A stretch of DNA of 64,000 nucleotides from Cymbidium sinense (lineage: Eukaryota; Streptophyta; Magnoliopsida; Asparagales; Orchidaceae). The DNA is taken from positions 99,549,271 to 99,613,270 of the forward strand of contig CM038229.1 in assembly GCA_021442155.1 (NCBI GenBank), given 5' to 3'. The number at the start of each line of letters is the position of its first letter. The stretch's first letter is position 1. Of the stretch, positions 39,015-48,461 are shown piece by piece. Made by a program: the position numbers and the translations under genes. The notes beneath the pieces were generated by a model. It did no database searches. It saw only the letters and a program-made list of their open reading frames with translations, and was not told the DNA's origin.

Positions 39015-41745
39015 TTCAAAATATAAGTAATTAGGTCAAAATGATCTGTACCCTCAAAGAGGTCATGAAATCTGATATAAAATACCCGAAACCACCCAAA
39101 GCGCCATCAAATGCTTCCTGCAATGCCTAAACATAATCATAAGAGGTTGGCAAAATAAATGAAAAAAAGGTCAAAAAATGGTCTACCCTCAAAGAGGTAG
39201 AGTCTGATGCAAAATACACACCCAAAACTACCCAAAGCTCATCAAATTCTTCCTTTAGGAATGCCCTAAACATAATCATAGGAAGTTGATAAAATAAAAT
39301 GGACAAAATTGTCAAAAATGGTCTATACCCTCTAAAGAGGTACAATGAGATACAAAATACCACCAGAATCCATCGAAATAATCTCCAAATGCTTCCTTTC
39401 AATGCCCAAACATAATCTTAAGTAGTTGGCAAAAAAAAGCGGGAAAAATAGGTCAAAAATGGTGCGTACCCTCTAAGAGGTACAGTCTGAGATGTAAAAT
39501 ACCACCAGAATCCATCAAGCGCCAAATGCTTCCTTTGGAATGCCATAAACATAATCATAAGAAGGTGGCAAAATAAAGCGGAAAAAAAGGTCAAAATGAT
39601 CACGTACCCTCAAAGCGTACCAGAATAGTCAAAATACCACCCGAATCCATCAAGCGCCATGAAATGCTTCCCATGATATACATAATCAGAAGGAGTTGGT
39701 AAAATAAATTAGGAAAAAAAGGTCAAAATGGTGCGTACCCTCAAAGAGATATCTGATCTGGTCACTAAACCCACCCAAACCACCCAAAGCGGCCATCAAA
39801 TGCTTCCTTTTGCAATGCCTAAATATAATCATAAGAAGTTGGCAAAATAAAGCGAAAAATTATCAAAATGGTTACTCCAAAGAGGTACACTGAATGCACT
39901 AAACCCCAGAAACCACCAAGCATCAATCAACTTTAGAATGCCCTAAACATAATCATAAGGAATTGACAAAATAAATGGAAAAAAAACTATCAAAATGATC
40001 GTACCCTCAAAGAGGTACAGTCTGAGTCTAAATACCACCGAAAAAGCTATCAAATGATTCCTTTGGAATGCCACAAACATAATCATAAGGAATTGGCAAA
40101 ATAAATGGAAAAAGCTCAAAAATGATCTTACCCTCCAAAGAGGTACAAAAGTCTGAGATGCAAAATATCCAAATCACCACGCCATCAAATGATTCCTTTG
40201 GATGCTCTAAACATAATCATAAGGAATTGGCAAAATGGAAAACTATCAAAAATGATACCCTCAAAGAGTTACACTGATGCAGATAAAATCTACCGAAACC
40301 ACCCAAACTTCCTCCAAATGCTTCCATTGCAATGCCTATACATAATCATAAGAAGTTGGCAAAATAAAGCTGGAAAAAAGGTTGAAAATGATCGTACCCT
40401 CAAAGAGGTACACAGTGATACAAAAATCTACCATCATCAAACTACCATGAAATGCTTCCTTTGGAATGCCATAAACATAATCATAAGAAGGTGGCAAAAT
40501 AAAGCTGGAAAAAGGTCAAAATGATCTGTACCCTCCAAAGAGGTATCTGATCTGGATGCAAAATACCAGAAACCACCCAAGCCATCAAATGATTCTTTTG
40601 GAATGCCTAAACATAATCATAAGAATTGGAAAAAAAGCGCAAAAGGCCAAAAATGATCTGTACCCTCCAAAGAGGTACACAGTCTGAATCTAAAATACCA
40701 CCAAAATCATCCAAAGCGCCATCAAATGCTTCATTTGGAATGCCTAAATATAATCATAAGAAATTGGCAAAAAAATTGGAAAAAAATTGCCAAAATATTT
40801 GTACCCTAAAGAGGTACACTGAGATGCACTAAACCAGGTTCTTATCCAAAGCGCCATCAAATGCTTCCTTTGCAATGCCAATATAATCATAAGAGGTTGG
40901 CGAATAAAGCGGGAAAAAAGGTCAAAAAATGTTACCCTCCAAAGAACATGTCTGGCAAATACACACCAAAACTACCCAAGCGCCATCAAATTCTTCCTTT
41001 TGGAATGCCTAAACATAATCATAGGAAGTTGACAAAATAAAATGGACAAAAGCATCAAAAATGATCGTACCCTCAAAGAGGTACACGTCTGATGTAAAAT
41101 ACCACAACCAAAACTTCCCAAATGCTTCCATTCTGATGCCTACATAATCATAAGTTGGCAAAATAAAGCTGAAAAAAAAGGTCGATTGATCCCTCAAAGG
41201 TACACTGAGTACATATGCAAAATACCACCCAAAATCATCAAGCCATAAATTGCTTCCTTTCAATACCCAAACATAATCATAAGAGGTTGAGAATAAATTG
41301 GAAAAAATGGTCAAAATGATCTGTACCCAGAGGTACATAGAGTCTGATGCAAAATAGCCCCCCAAAACCATCAAACGCCATAAAATGCTTCCTTTATGCC
41401 CTAAATATAAATATAAGGAGTTGGCAAAAAAAAGCGGGAAAAAATGGTCAAAATGATCTGTACCCTCAAAGAGGTCTGAATGCAAAATACCACCAATTTA
41501 TCCAAATTTCCTCCAAATGCTTCCATTGCAATGCCTATACATAATCATAAGATGTTGACAAAATAAACTGGAAAAAAAGGTCAAAATGATCACCCCAAAG
41601 AGGTACGAGTCTGATGCAAAATACCCAAAATATCCAAGCGCCATCAAATGCTTCCATTTGAATACAATGAACATAATCTCAAGAAAGCAGGCTAAGGCTG
41701 GTAAAAGAGCCCTAAAGTTACGTACCCTCTAAAGAGTGCAATCTG
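39015..41745 (-). repeat. MULE tandem array C, ~135-bp unit, ~20 copies, inverted
   Basis: This array is the reverse complement of the unit in arrays A and B, recognisable by GTACCCTCCAAAGAGGTAC, CCTAAACATAATCATAAG, TTGGCAAAATAAA and CATCAAATGCTTCC. Anchors recur about every 120-141 bp from near 39,050 to 41,725, about 20-21 units. It lies near the right end of the MULE, so arrays A and C form a roughly symmetric inverted pair just inside the terminal repeats. Open frames in it on both strands are repeat-derived. Confidence 0.93.
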
Positions 41746-42029
41746 AATACAAAATAACATAGAAAAATAGCCAATCTTTCACTAGGCGGTGAGAAGAACG
41801 AGTAAACCCTAAATTCATTCAAGTTGGAATGCATGTGTAGATACCTCATGTAGTCACCTACAATACCTTAATTTATGATTTGCTATATCATTGGCGACGT
41901 GGCGTCTTGTGCCGTCGACACGGGCTAAGGCGAGAAAAATCGCCGTCAAAAGCCTAAGCATTACGTACTTTTATGACAAGGAATGTCAAGCGTCGGTAAT
42001 GTTTCTCGTTCTTCTTCTCCCCTTTTGGC
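41746..42029. other. Spacer inside MULE right end
   Basis: About 280 bp joins array C to the right terminal repeat. It becomes CG-rich from 41,890 onward. It has no similarity to the matching inner left end at 27,851-28,160. Confidence 0.4.
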
Positions 42030-42242
42030 TTACAGGCGGGTCGGGCCGGAAATGTATTTACGGCCGTTATTATCGCCATCGGCGTTCACGGGCGGGCGGG
42101 AAATGTCTTTCTGACGGCCGCGATTCGTTATCTTCTTGCTCGTTAATCGCTAAAGCGGGAAAAAAAGCGGGACACTTTCGTCGTCCGTGGATTGGAGTCC
42201 TCGCGTAAAGCTACGTGCGGACTCTGGACATAATATTTTCTC
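42030..42242 (-). repeat. MULE right terminal inverted repeat
   Basis: It is the inverted copy of 27,660-27,850 and ends AATATTTTCTC. It is very CG-rich. An ORF at 41,891-42,208 crosses it but is a by-product of base composition. Confidence 0.85.
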
Positions 42243-42250
42243 AACAATGG
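42243..42250. other. Right target-site duplication of MULE (AACAATGG)
   Basis: It matches the left flank TACAATGG at 7 of 8 positions. Confidence 0.65.
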
Positions 42251-44177
42251 ACATCGGAAGAAACAACTAAAAGCGGCGGTAATGCATATGACTACTTTCG
42301 ATAAATTTGTTGAATCTCTTCTTGAATGTAAGCGGCAGCTTTCTTACGCTCAAATTGAATGTCACCAATGTGGTAACCGCCACCTTTCAAGACTCACGAT
42401 GTCCGCCAAACTCGGAAAGAAGAAGATGAACCCGCCACGTAACTCCCACTATCATGATCCTTCCAAACCATCGCCCGAACCGCTACAAAACTCATCAAGC
42501 AAACCGTGAACCTAAGTCTTTAATACGCCGGAATGGAAGAGTTGGAAGCCAAGGAGAGCAATAGCCTATGACCGTCATAATGAGATATCGTTGTCCAAAC
42601 CAGCCCGAGTTTGCGCCGCCATAACAAGGCGTAAGCGCTCGTTTCCATTTTCGCCGGGTGGAAGGAAGAAAATTTGGGGACTTTTTTTAAAATAAGTATC
42701 GTTATAAATGTAATTAGTGAATTAAGTGTCATTAAAAAATTAGAAATAGGTATAGTCGCCTACTAAGTGGAGACTAGATAGTCACGCCTGAGTCGACGCG
42801 ACGTGAAAGTTGTCACGCGAACGAAGTTACACCCACTTATACTAATGGAGGATAAACAAAATCGGGCTGATCGGCCCTATTCTTCCTCTGTTCCTCAATC
42901 CGCTCGAGTGCCTCCGACGACTCGAGCCTCCCTTTTTCCCCTTCCGAGCAATGAGATCTTCGCTCTAGCTTCCGCGCAAGATTGCTCCAACCAAGATTAT
43001 TTCATCTTCTTCTAGCCAAAACCTCATTTTCTTCCCCGATCCACGCCCATGGTGATTGATGACTTCCCTCTTCGTCAACTCTGAACTCAACATTAGCTTC
43101 GGGATGATTCGTCGCCCATTTCGTCGGGAAGTTTCATGGATTATATAGTTTTTTGCACACATTCTCATCGATCTCAACACACATGGTAAATCCCTATTTT
43201 TTCACATTTATAAATTAGTAGATTATGTGTTCTAGGATTTAGAGTTGTATGGTTAGAATTTTGTGATTGGATTTGATTTGTAAGTTTGTGTTAGCATTGG
43301 CGTGTAATTTATTCATAATTTTAGGTGCCAATAGTCGAGTATACAATTATTTTGGGTCTAATATATATTTTGAATGGTATGAGTTGGGTTTGAGTTGTCA
43401 TTGGCCTATAAGCTTAGAGCCTCATTACTTGTAGTGGTAGGGCTGCGTGTAACGCGGTCAATTGGTTTAAATTTCTTATGATTTACATAGTTTGTTCTAA
43501 AATAAATTTGACGCAATATTTTTTTTAGATTTATTGATATGATTGATTATTTTTCATTTATTTGAGGAATGAATAGAGATTTTATTTTGCTGATCTTTTC
43601 ATAGAGACCTAACTAATTATCGAGAGCGCACCCAAGTTATGGGAGGGCAAAATTGTTCAATTAAGGTTCTACACACAACACCTTACTAGAATTGAAATAA
43701 TGAATTATGAGGTCCTGCACATTGAGATCGTCACTCGTAAGTCCTACATGCGCTAGTAACGATTTGTAGATTTCTGCATCTACGAAGTTTATGATGTTAC
43801 AAGGGACTAAGCTTCCCGCCGATATTAGTATTGTATGTGGAAGTGGAGGATGTTAATTGCATCCACATCACCGACCGCAATAAGGTTAGTAGATATACCA
43901 ATGACGCATGGATTTCATCACACATGCACTGTGGTGACACGCAGCTTTGATGAGTTGATTCACGTAATATCTTATCAACCTTTTCCTATTTATACTTATA
44001 ATATTTAATATCAAAGTTTGTCATCCTACTTATGAGTTTTATGGCAAGATGATGTTTTTTATCATTGAGGAACCGTATGTTCTTAAGAGTGCTACTGCAA
44101 TGATGAGTATCGGTATGAGCAATAGTTCAAGAAGTGAGTGGCGATAATGATGATTGTCATGCAAGCTATTGTGATTG
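42251..44177. other. Unassigned region right of MULE
   Basis: No gene is recognised. The stretch at 42,830-43,190 has the look of a plant 5' leader: CT-rich, moderately GC-rich, with a consensus-like splice donor (ATGGTAAAT) at 43,183. Further right is intron-like AT-rich sequence and a possible exon from about 43,610 after a CATAG acceptor. The short translated pieces match nothing I know. It could be the 5' end of a degraded host gene. Confidence 0.35.
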
Positions 44178-45080
44178 GGATATGTCACCAAAATGGTCAA
44201 AATGACCTCGATCAATGAACGGACTTCACCGCATTCGAACGCCAAAATTGATTGGAATATAAATATTACACAAATAATAATCATCAAGCATCGGCTATCA
44301 ATGTGTCGAATCGAGCATCGAAGTCGAAGCGCGATAATGTCCGAACCTCCATCCATGAAATTGATCATATCATTAAAAGTCAAAACTATCAAATGAGACT
44401 ATGCACACTCAATTCAGTGTAAAGGTCAAATGATCGAAAGTGTAGCACGTAAATCGAGGAAGTACGCCACCAAAATTAGCCCAAATGACCTCTAATAGAT
44501 GAATAGACTTCCATCGCATTCAAAACATCAAAACTAGTCGATTATAAATATTATTAATCGATCAATCAATGGTTGTCAACATATATCTACGCATATCGAG
44601 TGCAGACCGACGAAACCAAATGACCTCCGCTCACGAAATTGATTGTCGTTAATTTTGAAACATTAAAATCTATTAAGTAAGACTATTCACACTCAATTTG
44701 GACGGTTTGTGTGAAAATGAGCGGAAATAATAACGCATTTTGAAATCAATTACCACGCCGACCAACCATATCCGATCACGTAAAACTAAGCGTCATTATG
44801 TCAACATCAAATAACTTAGGATTGATATATATATTAACTATATAATGATGTTGCCGTAAAACTCATATTAGGATTTATTAAGTACTTAAAAATTAATAAT
44901 ATCCTAATTGATCTAACCGGGCCAAATTCCTCAATTCGTAGCCGACTAAAATGCACAATCCTGTTTTAGCTCAGTTCGACCTCGCCTCTTGGCTTCTTCC
45001 TCCCGCTCTTCCATTCGAATGGCTCAATCGCTTAAAACCACTCCTCCAATTTTCTCAATAGCAAGCAACTGTTCCCTCTC
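44178..45080 (+). repeat. Dispersed repeat R, copy 1 (with internal ~285-bp duplication)
   Basis: This segment is a direct repeat of 55,840-56,757. Shared landmarks include CCAAAATGGT, AACTATCAAATGAG, AAGACTATTC, ATATTAGGATTTATTAAG, AATTAATAATATCCTA, CAACTAAAATGCACAATCC and TCTTGGCTTCTTCCTCCCGC. Inside each copy a segment beginning AAATGACCT and reaching CACACTCAATT is itself duplicated, offset about 285-310 bp. The copy ends at a short gene-start-like segment. Confidence 0.75.
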
Positions 45081-45144
45081 TCTCTGGTTCGCTTCCTCAA
45101 AGCCACACGGGAACCGGTCTTCTCTTATTTTTCTGATTCACTAA
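45019..45144 (+). pseudogene. Transit-peptide-like N-terminal fragment
   Basis: A 41-codon frame starts MAQSLKTTPPIFSIASNC and is rich in Ser, Thr and basic residues with almost no acidic ones, as in plastid transit peptides. A stop follows, and the next recognisable sequence belongs to a different gene. The paralogous place at 56,709 also has ATGGCTCAAT but hits a stop after three codons. The donor gene is unknown, and chance composition cannot be excluded. Confidence 0.35.
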
Positions 45145-45199
45145 CAAAGCCGCAAGTGTCGTGATCCACGACGCCCTAAGGAGTTGCGGAGCGTCAGTG

Positions 45200-45900
45200 A
45201 ATTGGAGGAGGACACTTGCACTAGGAGAGAGTGATCAAGGCAGAGCCAGCTTCGCAGAGACTACCGTCCACGTCTTTAAGCGCGACGACGAGTCCGATAG
45301 CCCGGAGAACTCAACGCCAGTTCCTAGGGAATGATGCGGACTTTTGGATAATGAAGAGACGGTAGGTTTTGGAGGCATTTAATCTTAGGATGATGATTCT
45401 ATGGAGTCCACCGGTGAGGATGAAGGGGAGGATGGTTAAAGTTCATAAGGGATAGTGATTTATCTTCTTCCGGAAGCATTGTAGGTTCTGTCACGTCTAA
45501 CGAGGATGACAATTTCTTTGGGCTTGTATCAACGAGCTTTATCAATTCTGGTCATTTAAGCGAGTCTAGAAAGGTTGATGACAATAATCATGACATCACA
45601 CTAGATTCCATAGCCTTCTCCTTGCATTTCAAGAACATATCTCCTCGAGATGACCGGTTAGCTAATTCAGTGGGAAGTCTGAGAACACCAATAGGAGATA
45701 CAATGCCTAGTATGCATATGAGCTTCTTAGTTAGAAGAGACGAGACTGTGGAATTGCCAAGTAAATGTTCTGCTGGGCAAATAAGCACTGTGTCTGGGGA
45801 TTGAAAAAAATTAATCCAAATGTAGGGTGGGTCTCACCCTTATGATTATGGGTAGTTATCTCTGACACTTGAAGCACTCATGGATAAAGTAAACCTGAGA
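45200..45900 (+). pseudogene. KNL1/SPC105-like N-terminal fragment
   Basis: KNL1 is a kinetochore scaffold that binds microtubules and protein phosphatase 1. Conceptual plus-strand translation, crossing a few shifts and stops, gives RASFAETTVHVFKRDDE at 45,243, which is the PP1-docking RVSF region with Val changed to Ala. Next come GSVTSNEDDNFFG near 45,487, DNNHDITLDSIAFSLHFK from 45,579, and MPSMHMSFLVRRD near 45,703. The last block, YDYG.LS.TLEALMDKV, lies at 45,841-45,893. These blocks match the plant KNL1 N-terminal half in order, from memory. The coiled-coil and RWD C-terminal parts are absent. It sits between repeat R and another gene's fragment, so it is a captured or degraded copy. 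Confidence 0.65.
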
Positions 45901-46073
45901 ATGCAATAGAAATCTCCAATTAGAGATTACATATTTATAACTCCTAGTTGTCAAACTGAAGAAGTCCATGGCATCAGGAAACCGTGGAAGGATGGAGAAG
46001 ACGCTGGCAATCAGAATTCTTGCTTTGAGGATCCTGGTAATATAATTCACTGCTCTGTTTCTCTAATGGGACT

Positions 46074-46475
46074 ATGTACAAATTAGATCGTGGTCTAAGA
46101 TCACGGGTTCCTCAAGATAATTTAACTGCAATGGAAGAATTTGGAACTAAATATATGACTTTCTCATATGATGAGGAAGTATTCCCTACGTTTGGTGCGT
46201 CAGATGCCCCTGTAGTTGAAGGGATTGCTGCTGATGAGAAAGCAGAAAAGAAGCCCAAAGCTGAAAAAAAATGTCTGAAGGAGATAACAAGTCAGATGCT
46301 GACAAGAAAACTGAAGCAGAGAATAAATCCGAACATGAAATGAAGTCTGACGGAAAGAGGAAGTTGGCTGATAATTGCACTCAGAAGAAGGAATCAAATA
46401 AAGCTCCAGATTGTTGGTTCGACTTAAAGGTTAACACACATGTTTATGTTACTGGTTTACTAGATGATGCATTGC
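46074..46475 (+). pseudogene. HTATSF1/CUS2-like splicing factor fragment
   Basis: HTATSF1 (yeast Cus2) is an RRM protein associated with U2 snRNP. The fragment opens MYKLDRGLRSRVPQDN, goes through EVFPTF near 46,180 and an acidic/lysine-rich linker (46,215-46,400), and reaches WFDLKVNTHVYVTGL at 46,416-46,460. The last segment is the first strand of RRM1 in this family. It then breaks off before the rest of the RRM. Two overlapping frames (46,074-46,343 and 46,271-46,528) show at least one frameshift. The rest of the gene is not nearby. Confidence 0.6.
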
Positions 46476-46930
46476 GAAGGAAGAGACTGAATACATCTGT
46501 TGAAGAATCTGAACGGAAGAAAAGATAAATTCTGCGACAAAAATCTCTAAGAGTTACAACAAGAATGATTATTCAACTCCTAGTGGCACCCTCACTAGTA
46601 ATTTATCAGTTGTAGAAGGAACAAAGAAGAAATCAAAGCCAAAACAGAGCTCCTTGAGAAGAAAATTATTGCTCGGAAGAGAAATAGTGCTTCTGTGAAA
46701 GAAAGTATTGACAATACAGTTGAGAAGAAACTAGAGAGGAAGAGTTCTGTAGTTAATGTTGGTGCTAACTTTAAGGATATTGATGATGAAGAGGCTCCCT
46801 TTGTGGATCTTATATTTTCAGGGAAGACTATTGAGGACTTGGAAAGTGAAAGGTAGAGAAACACTTGGTGATGCTAAGCTTATCCAGCATAGTATGAAGA
46901 TGAAGAAGAGATCTTAAAACATGGACTTTG
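46476..46930 (+). pseudogene. Unrecognised gene fragment
   Basis: Plus-strand translation gives lysine- and serine-rich pieces (RLNTSVEESERKKR near 46,475-46,525). From about 46,680 there is RNSASVKESIDNTVEKK and then FKDIDDEEAPFVDLIFSGKT near 46,770-46,830. It reads like genuine nuclear-protein sequence in a different frame from the HTATSF1-like part. I do not recognise the source. It may be a third captured gene. Confidence 0.4.
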
Positions 46931-48090
46931 AACTAATTGCTTTACAGTTCTTGTCTTCCAAAGATGACATTGGAATGGGAGAGCAATCAAAATGGGATGA
47001 CTAATCTTTAGCCAAATTCTTTCTAGAAACCCAATTCATGTCATTAGCAATTCTTTGAAGAAGGTGACCTCAATAACAAAACTATCACTTTCTCCTGCAA
47101 AATTCAGACCATCGGTTCATTGTTTGTGGAATGTGTGGACTTGAAGAAAGCCAGATTTTCTCATAACTAAATCATAGTAGTGTTGACCTAAACATTCATG
47201 TCAAAATATAATAACGCAAAACAGACGAAGACAACAATTACATATGGGGTCATATTCATCTCAATTATCACTGAATGAATTGAATGAATGAACTAAGTTA
47301 TAGGTCACCATCGCAACGATTGAGGCAAGTCCACTGATGACCATCGACATAGCAAATAACATCCATTTGTAAAATAGAGTTATTCGAAAAAATTGAAAAT
47401 ATCTAAAAAAAGTTCAAGATATACTAATAACAAAAAATGGGTATTTATAAAATCTTTATGACATTAGAATGATGTCATACCTATAAATTAATTAAATTAA
47501 TTGAATTATGTTGAACTTAAATATATATATATATATTAATTATAAATAATTGGCTGCTATAAAGATTATGATGAAATGAATACAGTATAATAAAGATGAA
47601 ATAAATTTATCCATTATAATAAATTGAACTTAAATTGGCTTCCATTCCCATCATCGCTCCTCTCACCGGTGACCTCGCTGGCGACCTCCTCGAGCCCGTA
47701 ACTTTTCCAGTATTCCATCTCATCCGCTCCTACACAGTAAGAGCTCGCCATCTGTTCTCTCAAGTCAATCTCCTTTCTAGTTTTCGTTTTGGCAATCTCG
47801 TGCATCTAGCCTAAACTTCTTCTCTCTCTCCTTCCCCGATCGAGCGTGATGTCGCTCAGTCGTTCTCGTCCGTCCGAACAATAGCCGAAACACAACCCTC
47901 TCCATCAGACTCTTCTCTGATCTCGTCGCTCACTGTTCAATTCTTCCCAGAACGAGATCATCCTGCCTAACCACAGATCTTTTCACATCCAAAGCTCAGT
48001 CATTACTAAGCCAAAGACCTGTTGCCCGTTTCATAACTTTCTGTGCTCTACACTGCATGAGCTGAATCCTCTTCCATCCAGTAAACCACC
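46931..48090. other. Unassigned spacer with exon-like minus-strand frame
   Basis: It is mostly AT-rich. On the minus strand 47,614-47,805 is open (63 codons, with MASSYCVGADEMEYW inside) and preceded by a CT-rich, leader-like stretch (47,810-48,090). That could mark the 5' end of a lost leftward gene. I do not recognise the peptide. Confidence 0.3.
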
Positions 48091-48091
48091 A

Positions 48092-48131
<40 letters not shown>

Positions 48132-48155
48132 AAAGAAAAACTGACTCTCAGTAAT

Positions 48156-48191
<36 letters not shown>

Positions 48192-48234
48192 AGAAAAGAA
48201 AAGAAACTTTTCATTTCCAAACTCATCAACCTCT

Positions 48235-48279
<45 letters not shown>
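48091..48279. repeat. Three (CT)n microsatellite tracts
   Basis: CT runs lie at about 48,093-48,130, 48,160-48,190 and 48,235-48,279. They are separated by similar AAGAAAA-rich spacers, so the block grew by local duplication. The minus-strand Arg-Glu ORF across them is an artefact. Confidence 0.9.
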
Positions 48280-48281
<2 letters not shown>

Positions 48282-48402
48282 CGGTTTACATAGTTATTTT
48301 ATTTTGTTGTTTTCTTACAGCCATCTACTCCTCTCTCACTCTCTCTACTTATCTCTCATTTCACATGACAACAGAGAGCACAAAAAAGAGCAGCAAAATC
48401 AA

Positions 48403-48405
<3 letters not shown>

Positions 48406-48459
<54 letters not shown>
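48406..48459. repeat. (TA)n microsatellite
   Basis: An uninterrupted TA run of about 54 bp. Confidence 0.95.

Positions 48460-48461
<2 letters not shown>

Larger units (their letters stand above)
27660..42242 (+). mobile_element. ~14.6-kb FAR1-type MULE carrying a ULP1-like protease
   Basis: This is a Mutator-like DNA transposon. It is bounded by CG-rich inverted repeats that both start GAGAAAATATT and align for about 190-210 bp, flanked by a probable 8-bp target duplication. Order inside: left terminal repeat, short leader with a small ORF, tandem array A, broken FAR1/FRS transposase (+), tandem array B, spacer, broken ULP1-like protease gene (-), tandem array C in inverted orientation, right terminal repeat. 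Plant MULEs carrying ULP1 cargo are known from several lineages (for example KI-MULEs). Subterminal arrays of this size inside a MULE are not a standard feature I recall. Both genes look dead, so movement would need proteins from elsewhere. Confidence 0.85.

Noticed and set aside
41891..42208. 105-codon ORF over the MULE right end
   Set aside because: It lies across the inverted repeat, which is CG-rich. The left repeat does not keep the frame open.
47996..48229. Minus-strand ORF with long Arg-Glu repeats
   Set aside because: It is the translation of (CT)n microsatellites.
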